In this document: positions 1 through 9,066 of the stretch, piece after piece | Position numbering within the stretch: the first letter of the stretch is position 1 | Layout: each line of letters begins with the position of its first letter | Source: JAHEEL01 sp963785245 | Lineage (GTDB): Bacteria; Actinomycetota; Acidimicrobiia; Spongiisociales; UBA5794 | Length of the DNA: 64,000 nucleotides | Assembly: GCA_963785245.1 (NCBI GenBank) | Contig: CAWAUO010000002.1 | Span: 50,009-114,008 of the forward strand | Direction of reading: 5' to 3' | Position numbers and translations under genes: made by a program | The notes under the pieces: model-generated | The model's input: the letters and a program-made list of their open reading frames with translations, nothing else | Told to the model about the DNA's origin: nothing | The model's database searches: none

Positions 1-236
1 TCGAACCTTCGCTTCATTTCGCGGTCGATGAGCGGGCTGCCGGATGAGAGCCCCGCAAGAGGGACCTCGAGTTGTCCGTCGAATTCACCCGTGTCGACGA
101 ACTCGGCTCCGTCGATGGTCGCCCGAAACCAACCCGACGCTGATCCGACCGATCGGACTGGGTGAACGGATGACGAGGCGCCGAAGACCACCGTTGCCAA
201 CGTTGCGTCAACGGTGTAGAGGGTTGCGGGCTCCAT
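1..236 (-). CDS. YceI-like domain protein, 3' end beyond window
   Basis: A minus-strand frame opens with ATG at 236 and stays open for 78 codons to the window edge. It begins MEPATLYTVDATLATVVFGA and continues with a GWFRATIDGAEF stretch and a late LIDREMKRRF motif. This resembles the start of YceI lipocalin-like proteins, which bind isoprenoid-type lipids: a Y-x-(V/I)-D opening, then beta strands, then a conserved D-x-x-(L/M)-(R/K) stretch. No signal peptide is visible. The start lies 11 nt after the trkH stop, so it is probably co-transcribed with trkA-trkH. The call rests on less than half of a typical protein, so it is tentative. Confidence 0.5.
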   Translation of the reverse strand, partial: MEPATLYTVDATLATVVFGASSSVHPVRSVGSASGWFRATIDGAEFVDTGEFDGQLEVPLAGLSSGSPLIDREMKRRF

Positions 237-247
237 TCGGCGTGAAC

Positions 248-1726
248 TCAGCGGCGCCAGAACGAGGCGGTGAAGAGCAGAATCACCGGGTAGATCTCGA
301 GACGACCCAGGATCATCAAGGTGGCCAGAATCCACTTGGCGGGTGCGGCGATCCCGGCGTAGGTTCCCGCCGGTCCGACGAATCCCAGTCCCGGTCCCAC
401 GTTGCCGATCGCGGATGCAGCGGCCGATGCACCGGTCACGAGGTCGGTCTCCGGGCCCCAGGCACTCTGGGCATACAGGAGTAGAACCGTCCCGACGGTG
501 AAAGCAACGACATACACCACGACATAGGTGTGGACGGTCGAAACCACCTCCCGGGGCAGAGCGGTCTTCCCGAAGCGGGAGACTGACACTACGCGTGGCC
601 TGGTCAGGCGCCGTACCTCGCTCGCCGCCGACTTGAAAACGATCGCCACGCGGTACGTCTTCAGAGCACCCGTCGTCGACCCCGACATGCCACCAACGAA
701 CATCATGAGCAGGATCACGCTCAGGGCAGCAGCCGGGAACACCGCATAGTTGGTGACGACGAAGCCCGTCCCGGTGATTGTGGCGATTGCCGTGAAGACC
801 GCTTCGCGAACGGGGATTCCGGTTCCATCGAGGTACAGCGCGATCATCAGCATGGCGATCCCGATGAGGAGGCTGGTGATGTAGTAGCGAAACTGGGGTC
901 TTCGCACGTAGTCCACGGGCGCTCGGAGCGCCCGAATGTGGAGGGCAAATGATGCACCGGCAATGACCATGAATACGATGATGACCCACTGCGTGTACGG
1001 CGAGAACGCTTCGATTGATCCCGACTCGGTGCTGAAGCCTCCGGTTGAGGTTGTCGTCAGGGCATGGGCCACCGCCTCGAAGAGCGACATATCGCCCACA
1101 GCGAGAAAGACCGCAACGACCACGGTGAGCACGGCGTAGAAGCCCCAGAGCCGCAGAGCAGTGCCGCGGTACCGAGGGGTCAGACGGTCCGGTTCGGGAC
1201 CGGGCGCTTCGGCTCGCGCAAGCTGCAGACCTCCAGCTCCGACGAGCGGCAGCACCGCGATCGAGAGCACGATGATCCCCATCCCGCCGAGCCACTGCAT
1301 GGTCGCCCTCCAGAACAGCAATCCACGGGACACCGCGGACAGGTTCTCAAATGCGGTAGCACCGGTCGTGGTGTATCCGGCGGTGCTCTCGAAAATGGAG
1401 TCGGTGAAGCCGAGCGTTCCGTCCAGGAGGAACGGAAGAGATCCGAACGCAATCACGGCAACCCAGGCAATCGCCACACCGGCGAACGCGTCCTTTGGCC
1501 GCAGCCGCTCCGGGCGGCCGGCAAGCACAACGACCGCCGCCCCCGCCGCGCCGGTTGCTGCGGCCGAGATCGCGAAGTGGAGCGCGGTCTCGGTCTCTCC
1601 ATAGAACAGCGACACGAGCAGCGCGGGCAGATTCGCCAGGCCGCCCGCAATCAGGACCACGCCGACGATGTAGAAGATCCGTCTCGGAGTTGGCGTCGCC
1701 GCCCAGCCGCGGGATCGGATCGCCAC
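248..1726 (-). CDS. trkH: Trk/Ktr potassium uptake channel subunit TrkH
   Basis: 492-residue polytopic inner-membrane protein that forms the K+ pore of the Trk system. Four filter-like loops are visible: TTTGATAF near residue 120, TTTSTGGFS near 225, TITGTGFVVTNY near 320 and SAIGNVGPGLG near 445. They match the four M-P-M repeats of the SKT superfamily. Length agrees with the family (about 480-500). The ATG at 1726 lies 3 nt after the trkA stop, so trkA and trkH form one transcript, trkA first. TrkA should gate this pore through NAD(H)/nucleotide binding. The protein appears intact. Confidence 0.93.
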   Translation of the reverse strand: MAIRSRGWAATPTPRRIFYIVGVVLIAGGLANLPALLVSLFYGETETALHFAISAAATGAAGAAVVVLAGRPERLRPKDAFAGVAIAWVAVIAFGSLPFLLDGTLGFTDSIFESTAGYTTTGATAFENLSAVSRGLLFWRATMQWLGGMGIIVLSIAVLPLVGAGGLQLARAEAPGPEPDRLTPRYRGTALRLWGFYAVLTVVVAVFLAVGDMSLFEAVAHALTTTSTGGFSTESGSIEAFSPYTQWVIIVFMVIAGASFALHIRALRAPVDYVRRPQFRYYITSLLIGIAMLMIALYLDGTGIPVREAVFTAIATITGTGFVVTNYAVFPAAALSVILLMMFVGGMSGSTTGALKTYRVAIVFKSAASEVRRLTRPRVVSVSRFGKTALPREVVSTVHTYVVVYVVAFTVGTVLLLYAQSAWGPETDLVTGASAAASAIGNVGPGLGFVGPAGTYAGIAAPAKWILATLMILGRLEIYPVILLFTASFWRR

Positions 1727-1729
1727 CGT

Positions 1730-3062
1730 CTACGCCCCGAACAGGCGTTCAACGGTTCCCACGGACTCCGGAGTCGCCAGCACGACCACTCGATCGCCGT
1801 CCTCGAAACGGGATCCGCCCCGGGGAACGATCGCCGTGCCGTTGCGCAGGATCGCTCCGATCACTGCCCCTTCCGGCACACCCAACTCCCCCACCGACAC
1901 TCCGATGGCAGGGGCCGGATTCAGGATCTCAATCTCGAGCGCCTCGATACCGCCGGTCATGAAATCGGCCGCTGATACGATCGCTCCGCGCCGCACGAAA
2001 CGGAGAACGGCATTGGCTGCCGCAACCTTGGCGGATACGCCGGCGTTCACGCCAATCGAGGGCATGAGGTCGAACAGCTCCACCCTGTTGAATCGCGACA
2101 CCGTGGTCGACGCCCCGAGCCGATGAGCGATCAGACACGCCAGCATGTTGACGGCATCGCTCCGCGTGAGTCCCAGCAAGGCATCGCCTGGCGACACCTC
2201 AAGGTTCTGGAGCACGCGGTGGGTCGGTGGGATCGGCGACCACGACATCGATCTTCGGATGCCTGGCCGCGATTTCGCGTGCCCGATCTGGAATGTTGTG
2301 CACAACGAGCACGCGGTGTCCCGCTTCGCGAAGGGCCGCGGCACTCAACTCCGCAACTCGGCCTCCACCGACGACGATGACGCGGTCGATCTTGGTTGGA
2401 TGGGCCCCGATGAGTTGGCTGGCTCGGTTGATGTCATTGCCTTCGACGACGACCAGGATCTTGTCGAACGCCTCGATGACGGTCCGCCCGCGCCCCATGA
2501 GGGTGCGATCGTCGCGAACGATCGACGCGATCACACAATCCCAACCGCTGAGCGAGTCGCGCATCTCGGCGAGGGAACGTCCGACCAGTGGCGAGTCGGC
2601 CGTCACGATTCCCCCCAGCACAACCGCCGCGCCGTCGCCGAATTGGAAGTAGTCGCTGAGACCGGGATGGGCCACGAGGCCGACCAGTTTCTCGGCAACC
2701 GCAGCACGGGGGTCGATAATGGCCTCGATGCCGAAGCCGAGTACGACATCCTGGAGCTCGGTGTTCTCGATCCGGGCGACTGTTCGGCTGCACCCAAGGG
2801 ACCGAGCGGATTGGCACGCGAGAACGTTCGCGCCGTCATTGTCGGAGACGGCGAACAGGATATCGGCGCGTTCCACGCCGGCGCGCTTCAGCACACTTGG
2901 ATTCGCGCCGTTCCCCTCGATCACCTGAGCGTCGAGACGCTCACGCAGGTGCGTGGCGCGGCGGGCGTCTGCCTCGACGATTGCGACGTCCTCGCCTTCT
3001 GCAACGAGACGTTCAGCGAGGTGAGAGCCGTCGGCCCCTCCCCCAACGATCACGAACCTCAT
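1730..3062 (-). CDS. trkA: Trk potassium uptake regulatory subunit TrkA (one-base frameshift)
   Basis: Cytoplasmic RCK regulator of TrkH. The first 280 or so residues, read from ATG 3062, hold an N-terminal Rossmann domain (MRFVIVGGGADGSHLAERL), a TrkA_C domain and the start of a second Rossmann repeat (IDRVIVVGGGRVAEL). The rest of the second RCK repeat (VLQNLEVSPGDALLGLTRSD to VERLFGA) lies in a different frame. The switch falls at about 2213-2232, where removing one base joins ADPTD to HRVLQ. The span is 1333 nt, which is 3 x 444 + 1, so exactly one extra base explains it. Total length then equals a normal two-repeat TrkA (about 443 aa). Sequence error or a true mutation cannot be told apart here. 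Confidence 0.85.
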
Positions 3063-3103
3063 CGGTGCTCCCGTTCTGCGTGATTCGGAGGCTAGCGGCG
3101 CCG

Positions 3104-4144
3104 CTACGACGCGTGATGCTCATCTCCGGCGATTCTCTCAGCCCGGTTCTCGAGCGTGATCGAGGTCGTGATTCCGACGACCAGCCCGATGGCACCACCG
3201 AGTCCTATCGCGGTCAACAGGCGATCAGCGGCGTACGGCAGCAAGGTCGGGAGGATCGGATGGGTGAGAACCCCGACGCGCAGGATTCCCCACACCGAGA
3301 GGCCGACGCTCCCGATCAGCACCAGCTGAGACGCGAGGCGAGGCGATCGTTTCGCCTGGAGAGCGGCGAATCCCGAGAGGGCCATCACCACCGGCGGCCC
3401 AATCAGGTCGATGCCGAAGACTCGTCCCTCCGGTGGCTGAGCCAGCATCGCAGCTCCCCCGGCCAGCAAGGCGCCGGACCCAAGAACGAGTAGGAGTACC
3501 GACTGAGCGCGGGGGCCGATCCGGAGTGTGATGGCGGCGACAGCCACGAGGGTGACAACCGTCAGCGCAAACCATGGCAGGGCCGTGGTGGAAGGTATCC
3601 ACGTCAGCGTGCCGACGATCCGGCCGGCCGATCCATCGGCGCGCAACGGCAGGATCCAATCGAAGATCTGAACGGTCTCTTGCCCGTCCGTTGTAAGCAC
3701 CGAGGCTGGCGGCGTAGGACTCATCCAGTGTGTGCGATGATCATGCCAGCTGTAGGTCCCGTCGGTTGAAACGGTCGCCCATCTGGGAACGGCGGCGGCG
3801 TCCGCCTCAGCGGGGAGTTCAACGTCCGCGTAGCGATCGTCGTTGAGATAGGTCGCAGGTGACCGCTGGTTTACGACCACCGTGCCGTCCGGATCGAACC
3901 GGATGTACTCCTCACCCTCGTAGCCGAGAACTTCGACCGTCATCCCCGTTTCGGTGGTCATCCGAACGAATGCGTCTCCTCCAACGATCTCGACCACGAC
4001 CACGCCGGGACCCTCGACGTACACGATCTGCGACCGGTAGTTCGTCGGCGTCGCAGCGTCGGCCCATGCCGGCACGGCCACCAGCAGAACGAGAGCGGTC
4101 GCCGCCGCCATGACCAGCAACGAACGCCATACCGGGCGCATCAC
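3104..4144 (-). CDS. Uncharacterised secreted/membrane protein of the copper operon
   Basis: 346 residues. A cleavable-type signal peptide (VLLVAVPAWADA near residue 28) precedes an extracytoplasmic domain of about 150 residues. Five or so membrane segments follow, from about residue 190 to the end. The domain carries a YSWHDHRTHWMSP motif near residue 130 with three histidines and a methionine, a plausible copper-ligand cluster (inference). The start overlaps the upstream cupredoxin stop by 4 nt (ATGA), so it is translationally coupled to the copper genes. I recall the same histidine motif in actinobacterial proteins next to copC but know no assigned function. It could be a metallochaperone anchor or a cytochrome-oxidase assembly factor. 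Confidence 0.75.
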   Translation of the reverse strand: MMRPVWRSLLVMAAATALVLLVAVPAWADAATPTNYRSQIVYVEGPGVVVVEIVGGDAFVRMTTETGMTVEVLGYEGEEYIRFDPDGTVVVNQRSPATYLNDDRYADVELPAEADAAAVPRWATVSTDGTYSWHDHRTHWMSPTPPASVLTTDGQETVQIFDWILPLRADGSAGRIVGTLTWIPSTTALPWFALTVVTLVAVAAITLRIGPRAQSVLLLVLGSGALLAGGAAMLAQPPEGRVFGIDLIGPPVVMALSGFAALQAKRSPRLASQLVLIGSVGLSVWGILRVGVLTHPILPTLLPYAADRLLTAIGLGGAIGLVVGITTSITLENRAERIAGDEHHAS

Positions 4145-4521
4145 CGCACCACGATGGTGACTTCGCCGGAAGGATGCAGCGTGCAGATCCCCTCGATGAC
4201 GCCGGGTGAGGAGAACGTCTGGACGATCTCCTGCCCGGGTCCCACGACGTACGGGCCCACCTGATGCGACGACGTGTCGTCGTTGGTGATAACGATGCGA
4301 TCTCCGACACCGACTTCGAGGCGCCGCGGGAACAGCACGATCTCCTCACCGGCATCCATCTGGGCCTGCGTACCCTCCGGAACGAGAATCTCGATCGTCT
4401 GCGCTGCAGCCGCTCTCGGAACGAGATACATGCCTACGAGCGTCACGACGCTCAACAGAGCGAGCACACCGGTGAGGACCAGGACAATCGGCGGTGTCCG
4501 TCCGACGGCTTGTGTCGTCAT
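4141..4521 (-). CDS. Membrane-anchored cupredoxin-like protein
   Basis: 126 residues. An uncleaved-looking N-terminal membrane helix (IVLVLTGVLALLSVVTLVGM) anchors a single beta-barrel domain outside the cell. The type-1 copper ligand pattern is visible: His in TSSHQVGPY, then Cys and His in GICTLHPSG. A clear axial Met after the second His is not evident, so the site may be plastocyanin-like with a different axial residue. It overlaps the gene on each side by 4 nt in a PCuAC-SCO-CopC series, which suggests copper carriage for the CuA/CuB centres of a haem-copper oxidase. Confidence 0.82.
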   Translation of the reverse strand: MTTQAVGRTPPIVLVLTGVLALLSVVTLVGMYLVPRAAAAQTIEILVPEGTQAQMDAGEEIVLFPRRLEVGVGDRIVITNDDTSSHQVGPYVVGPGQEIVQTFSSPGVIEGICTLHPSGEVTIVVR

Positions 4522-5801
4522 CGCAGTTCCATCTCCATAATCGCTTCCTCGGACTCGCCATCCGATGTCTCAGAATCGATCCGCAGCGTCCAGTCCCCGC
4601 CAAGGGGAAGGATGGCATGGTACGAAAGGAAGTGGTTCGGCCCTGCGCGGAGCACCGGGAGGTCGAGAGGTCCAACGTCGAGCACATCGTGATAGGCGAC
4701 CACGTCGGTCGGACCGAGTGATGAGCTTCGGCCGGAGACGTCGAACCCGTAGATGTGTAACTCGTTGACCCCGGACCTCGCCGGATCCAGAGAGGCCTCG
4801 ATGAGCAGGTCCCCTGCCTGAACCGCACTGCTGTCTCCGGCTCCGCGCGACATCACAATCGATGGAACCACGACGGCCGCCCCGGCAACGACAGCTACGG
4901 TCACGACAGCCAGGCGGCCCTCCGAACTCGAGATCCAGAACACGACGATGACCGCAAGGCCTGCGGCCATCAGGAACCATGGAAGGCGCAGCAGCCATCC
5001 GAGGCCCACGCTGACCCAAGCTGCGCTCAACACACCGGCGAGGGCCACGCTGATCGGAATCCAGCGGCTCTGAAGCGTTCGAGCAAGGACCAGCAGAAGC
5101 GGCATCACTCCCATCACCAACATCGCAGCCATCCAGGCCCGGCCCGGGGTTGATCCGGCCGCGTATCGCAGGACCGAGAGGTCAAGGACATCGGAGGGAG
5201 AACCATCGGACGGGACCCCGTACGTGGCTCCTGCGGCGAGTGCCCCGACGGCGGTCGCGGCCGCAGCGACGCCGATCGAGGGCGGCGGACGCTCCGCTTC
5301 AGGCCGCCGCATCCATACGAACGTATGCACCAGAAGGGCGACCACCGCTACGGCAGCCACCGCTGCGGCGAGCACCCGGAGCCCGCCCAGGGCGCCGCTG
5401 GCCCCGGTGATCTCTCGTTCGACGGCAATGCTCCCGGTTCCCCTGGGATCCACGATGAAGATGTACGCGCCGGCGACCGGACCGCCGTTGACGTCCGTCC
5501 CCTTCCAGTCCACGAGGTAGCTCCCGTCGCCGTCGGTCTCGACCGACGCGATCGCAAGGCCACCCTCAATCGCTGCCGCCGATTCCGACACCACCGCGTC
5601 GTCCTTGATGATGCGGACCGTGAGGTCTTTGAGCGACGTTCGGAAGCTCAAGGCGATGTCCTCTGGGGGACGAACAACGACCGCGTTGACGCCCGGCGAG
5701 GCATCGATGAGCTGGCCGGAGGGGGTCGCGGCCGCCGCAATGCCGCCGCCGGCAACGATCGCTCCCGCCACCACGGCAACCAGGAGCGGGCGGCGGATCA
5801 T
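4518..5801 (-). CDS. CopC-domain protein fused to a CopD-like membrane region
   Basis: 427 residues. Signal peptide (to about residue 24), a CopC-like beta domain (about 25-130: IDASPGVNAVVVRPPEDIAL, then GSYLVDWKGTDVNGGPVAGAY), five to six membrane helices (about 140-335), and a C-terminal extracytoplasmic domain with HIYGFDV and YHAILPLGGDW resembling YtkA-type domains. Classic CopC binds Cu(II) through the N-terminal His of the mature protein. Here the predicted mature N-terminus starts TPSGQ with no His, so that site is absent. It overlaps both neighbours by 4 nt. Likely role: periplasmic-side copper handling for oxidase assembly. Confidence 0.82.
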   Translation of the reverse strand: MIRRPLLVAVVAGAIVAGGGIAAAATPSGQLIDASPGVNAVVVRPPEDIALSFRTSLKDLTVRIIKDDAVVSESAAAIEGGLAIASVETDGDGSYLVDWKGTDVNGGPVAGAYIFIVDPRGTGSIAVEREITGASGALGGLRVLAAAVAAVAVVALLVHTFVWMRRPEAERPPPSIGVAAAATAVGALAAGATYGVPSDGSPSDVLDLSVLRYAAGSTPGRAWMAAMLVMGVMPLLLVLARTLQSRWIPISVALAGVLSAAWVSVGLGWLLRLPWFLMAAGLAVIVVFWISSSEGRLAVVTVAVVAGAAVVVPSIVMSRGAGDSSAVQAGDLLIEASLDPARSGVNELHIYGFDVSGRSSSLGPTDVVAYHDVLDVGPLDLPVLRAGPNHFLSYHAILPLGGDWTLRIDSETSDGESEEAIMEMELR

Positions 5802-6428
5802 CCGTATCGTTCGTCCAGAACGCTCACGAGTGTGTCGGCGGTGATTTGCGGATCCCGGTCGGCGCTGAATCCGAGTTCCCAGATGATCAGCCCTCGGTCG
5901 TCCACGACATAGACCGTCGCCGAGTGGCCGACGTCGTAGGACGTGTCGCCTGGCTCATGGTCGTCGATCTCGTAGAGCACGCCGAAGACCTCAGACGATG
6001 CAACAAGGCTTGCCTCGTCCGGTGCCAACAGTCCGTGGTTCTTGTCAACAAAGACATCGAGATAGGTGGAGATGGCGGGCCCCTGGTCCCGATCCGGATC
6101 CACACTCACCATCCCGACCGATATGCGCTCGGCGTCCTCCTCGGGCATCAGGTTCACCGCGGCGGAGAGTTCGGCGAGCGTCGTCGGGCAGACATCCGGG
6201 CACGACAGATACCCGAAGTACAACAGCAACAGTTCGGACTCCGCTGCCACCGGGACAAACGGCTCCCCGGCCGGGTCGATCGAGTAGTCGACGAACTCGG
6301 TCCCGGAGACGTCCGGCGGCGGAGTCCGGTTGTAGCCCGCCCGGTCCTCCGGATCCATGGTGGAGTCGGAACACGACGCGGCTCGCGAGAGCTACGAGGA
6401 TTGCGAGAGCGATCGCCCGAAGAGGCAA
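5798..6428 (-). CDS. SCO1/SenC copper chaperone (frameshift in signal peptide)
   Basis: Thioredoxin-fold chaperone delivering copper to the CuA site of cytochrome oxidase. The CxxxC copper site (SCPDVC) and the distal conserved His (DVGHSATVYVV) are intact. From ATG 6358 the frame gives 186 residues with no signal peptide. A second frame from TTG 6428, 3 nt after the PCuAC stop, encodes LRAIALAILVALA. Moving one base near 6371-6392 fuses it to AASCSDST, giving a good lipobox with Cys at the cleavage site. The 631-nt span is 3 x 210 + 1, so one extra base. Intended product: a lipoprotein of about 209 aa. The frameshift may be a sequence error. Confidence 0.85.
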
Positions 6429-6431
6429 GAC

Positions 6432-6902
6432 CTATCCCTCGCCCGACATCTCGGCCATCTCGACCGGGGCCGTGATCTCCTTGGTGCAGTCGCCGGTGAA
6501 CGTGAGCGTGAAGGTCTTCTCGTCGCCGACCGCAAGCGTCTCCTCGAGGTCGATGGCCATCACGTGGAGGCCGCCCGGCTCGAGGCTCGTCGTTGAACCG
6601 GCCGCCACTGGGATTTCCTGGCCCGGGACCATCTCCATGACCATCTGCCCGTCGCTCATCTTCGATTCGTGCAGCTCGTACTTCGCGGCGAAATCGGAAT
6701 CGGCTCCCGTCAGTGAGATGGATTCGTCTCCGCTGTTGACGAGGTCCATGTAGATCGCCGTGTTCGGCCCCGGGGGCAGGCGCACCCAGGCATTTTCGAT
6801 CTTGAGCGCATCGCATGCTGAGTCACTGGAAGATGAGCACGCTGCTCCAACGAGGCTCAATGCGATGACGAGGACGGCGACAAGGCCAAGGCGATTCTTC
6901 AT
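6432..6902 (-). CDS. Periplasmic copper chaperone PCuAC
   Basis: 156 residues from ATG 6902, which has a strong GGGAGGAG ribosome site. A lipoprotein signal ends in LVGAACSS. The PCuAC (DUF461) beta-sandwich follows, with the metal ligands in their usual order: LHESKMSDGQMVM then PGGLHVM, i.e. the H-x(n)-M ... H-x-M pattern. It loads Cu(I) onto cytochrome-oxidase subunit II with Sco. It is the first gene of a tight minus-strand operon of five genes down to 3104. The promoter should lie in the 98-nt gap shared with the divergent methyltransferase gene. Confidence 0.9.
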   Translation of the reverse strand: MKNRLGLVAVLVIALSLVGAACSSSSDSACDALKIENAWVRLPPGPNTAIYMDLVNSGDESISLTGADSDFAAKYELHESKMSDGQMVMEMVPGQEIPVAAGSTTSLEPGGLHVMAIDLEETLAVGDEKTFTLTFTGDCTKEITAPVEMAEMSGEG

Positions 6903-7000
6903 AGGCTCCTCCCGGAGAAGGCAGTAGGCGACGTTTGACCGATCTGGGATACTAGCGACGCCTCCCGGGCGCACTTGCCGACGGCAGGTAGCCTGCCGGT

Positions 7001-7648
7001 ATGACACACGACGATGCGTCGCGAGAGGTTGGAGTGGGTCCACACCAGCGACCCTGGCCCGATGACCCGCGCCTCGACCCGGAACTCCTCGCGGAGGGTG
7101 ACCGCCGCAACGTGATCGACGCCTACCGCTACTGGTCTCGCGAAGCGATCGTCGCTGACCTCGACGCTCGCCGTCATCCCTATCACGTGGCGGTGGAGAA
7201 CTGGCAGCACGACTTCAACATCGGGAGCGTCGTACGCAATGCGAACGCATTCCTGGCCACCGAGGTGCACATCATCGGGAAGAAGCGCTGGAACCGGCGA
7301 GGCGCCATGGTCACCGATCGGTACCAGCACGTGCGCCATCACCCCACAACCGAGGACTTCGTCCTATGGGCTGCCGACGAAGGCCTTCCGATCATCGGGA
7401 TCGACATCCTTCCCGACGCGACGCCGATTGAGACCATGCTCCTCCCGGAGCGCTGTGTACTGGTCTTCGGCCAGGAGGGACCAGGATTGTCGGAGGCGGT
7501 CCGTGCCGCGTGCGGCGTGGTGTGCTCAATCGCGCAGTTCGGGTCGACGAGGTCAATCAATGCGGGCGTCGCCTCAGGAATCGCCATGCACTCGTGGATC
7601 CGGCAGCACGTTCAGTTCGAGGAGCCCAACACCATCACCGACTCGTAG
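7001..7648 (+). CDS. SpoU/TrmH-family RNA 2'-O-methyltransferase
   Basis: 215 residues. The SPOUT trefoil-knot motifs are all present: motif 1 NIGSVVRNANAF (about residue 73), motif 2 LVFGQEGPGLSE (about 155) and motif 3 STRSINAGVASGIAMHSW (about 183). Such enzymes use SAM to methylate a ribose 2'-OH in tRNA or rRNA. The substrate cannot be named from sequence. ATG 7001 is divergent from the copper operon. The last 37 nt overlap the P450 remnant on the other strand. Confidence 0.88.
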   Translation: MTHDDASREVGVGPHQRPWPDDPRLDPELLAEGDRRNVIDAYRYWSREAIVADLDARRHPYHVAVENWQHDFNIGSVVRNANAFLATEVHIIGKKRWNRRGAMVTDRYQHVRHHPTTEDFVLWAADEGLPIIGIDILPDATPIETMLLPERCVLVFGQEGPGLSEAVRAACGVVCSIAQFGSTRSINAGVASGIAMHSWIRQHVQFEEPNTITDS

Positions 7649-8221
7649 CCGCGTATGAGGAACGGCGGCTTGCGCGTCGGTTGTTCGGCCAGAGTGAGCC
7701 CCGGAACGGTCTGCACCAGCTGCTTGAGCGCCACCGCGAGTTCGAGTCGTGCAAGGGGTGCACCGATGCACGTGTGGATGCCCCCCCGAATGTGATGTCC
7801 GACGCCTCGCCCCGTGCGACATCGAACACGTCGGCATTCTCGAGGTGTCTGGGGGTCACGGTTCGCAGACCCGAACAGCACAGCGATCGTGTCTCCCCTC
7901 GCGAAATCCGTACCTCCGTATGACACTCCGTCCGCCAGGGCCCAGCATTCGAACGGTTGCAGTGGCGGGTCGAATTGGATCATCTCCTCCAGTGCAGTCC
8001 GCGGCGGTACCCCGCCGCTGCGAACGCCCTTCCGTTGCCTCGTGGCCGGCGTTCGGCGCCAGCACGATGGCTGGGACGATCTCGTCGCCACTCAGACGGC
8101 CGTCGGTCGTCTCGACGGTACAGAGGCCCGAGTTCAGGTCAACGGAAGTCTCCTCCCGCACCGCGTTGAGCACCCGGTACAGATCTGGGAGGAATGCCGG
8201 GTCGGAGATGTCGATCATCAT
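7612..8221 (-). pseudogene. Cytochrome P450 remnant
   Basis: Three minus-strand frames together spell a P450. The start (MMIDISDPAFLPDLYRVLNA) is a typical class I N-terminus, but it runs straight into the I-helix region (GDEIVPAIVLAPNAGHEAT). About 170-200 residues between them are gone. The ExxR-region partner PPLQPFECW, the pre-haem segment HLENADVFDVARG and the haem-Cys motif GGIHTCIGAPLARLE follow in alternating frames. Two switches sit in homopolymers (G5 near 7850, C7 at 7784-7790). Sequence error could explain those, but not the internal deletion, so the gene is dead. Confidence 0.88.
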
Positions 8222-8242
8222 GCGGCTCCGCTCGACGCGAAA

Positions 8243-8267
8243 AGGCCGCCGCGTGATGCGGCGGCCT
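8243..8267 (-). terminator. Intrinsic terminator after the DUF1508 gene
   Basis: Perfect 10-bp inverted repeat (8243-8252 with 8258-8267) around a 5-nt loop. Read on the minus strand, the stem is followed by TTTT. It lies 20 nt past the stop of the minus-strand YegP-like gene. Confidence 0.85.
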
Positions 8268-8287
8268 ATCGGTCTCGTGATGATGGC

Positions 8288-8464
8288 CTACGGCTCGATG
8301 ATGGGGCCGTCGTATGCGCCCTTGAGGAGCTTCTCGAGCGTCGAGCGGGCCGACGCGCGCTTCGCATATCCCTGGCTCGCAGCAACGATCTGACCGTTCG
8401 ATGCCTTCACACGGAACGCCCACTTGCCGTTCTTCTGTTGGTAGAGCTCGCCCTTACCAGCCAT
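8288..8464 (-). CDS. YegP-like DUF1508 small protein
   Basis: 58 residues from ATG 8464, preceded by a strong AGGAGGGG ribosome site 6 nt upstream. It starts MAGKGELYQQKNGKWAFRVK and contains SNGQIVAASQGYAKRASARS, the DUF1508 pattern (x-F-R-x-K-A-x-N-G-x-x-(I/V)-x-x-S-x-x-Y). The family is a small beta-rich domain of unknown function often linked to stress. It is monocistronic, with its own terminator at 8243-8267. Confidence 0.85.
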   Translation of the reverse strand: MAGKGELYQQKNGKWAFRVKASNGQIVAASQGYAKRASARSTLEKLLKGAYDGPIIEP

Positions 8465-8548
8465 ACGATTCCCCTCCTTGTTTGCGGAACCACCCGCACC
8501 CTAGCCCGCGAAATCCTCCGGTAGCGATTATCGGACCTTCCAACGCCC

Positions 8549-8944
8549 TCAGGCGTCGTCCTCAGGCTTCAGGTTGAGCGAGGCGGAGTTGATGCAGTAG
8601 CGCAGGCCGGTCGGGTTGGGTCCGTCATCGAAGACGTGCCCCAGGTGGGCCCCGCAGTTCGAGCACGTCACCTCAGTTCGCACGCTGAACAGGCTGTGGT
8701 CGACTGCCGTGGCGACGGCCTGATCATCGGACGGTTCCCAGAAGCTTGGCCAGCCACTCCCTGAGTCATACTTCGTGTCACTCGCGAACAGTTCCGCGTC
8801 GCAGACGACGCAGCGGTAGACGCCCGAATCCTTGGAATCCCAGTACTCCCCGGTGAATGCCCGTTCGGTCCCGGCTTCCTGGGTGACGTGGTACTGCATC
8901 GGCGTGAGCTTCTCGAAAAGCTCGTCCTTGTTGGTGTCGCTCAT
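8549..8944 (-). CDS. msrB: Peptide methionine-(R)-S-oxide reductase MsrB
   Basis: 131 residues. MsrB repairs the R-epimer of oxidised methionine with thioredoxin. Two CxxC zinc pairs (CVVCD near 47 and CSNCG near 95), the GWPSFW substrate loop (about 65) and the catalytic RYCINSASL Cys near residue 117 are all present. Length is normal for a single-domain enzyme. ATG 8944 faces the divergent aldehyde dehydrogenase gene across 122 nt. Confidence 0.95.
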   Translation of the reverse strand: MSDTNKDELFEKLTPMQYHVTQEAGTERAFTGEYWDSKDSGVYRCVVCDAELFASDTKYDSGSGWPSFWEPSDDQAVATAVDHSLFSVRTEVTCSNCGAHLGHVFDDGPNPTGLRYCINSASLNLKPEDDA

Positions 8945-9066
8945 GGATGTGAGGCTACCCGCCGTCCCGGGATGCGGTGACGATTCTCACCGGCGAGACG
9001 GTCCGTTCCAGTGCCCTCTCGACGGCCGTCGGGTCCGGCGGGGTACGTCCGCGCTACCGTTCTCTC

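Noticed and set aside
3088..3103. Terminator between the copper operon and trkA
   Set aside because: A 14-bp palindrome (TAGCGGCGCCGCTA) is present, but it has no loop or T-run, and the 41-nt gap on the same strand fits read-through equally well.
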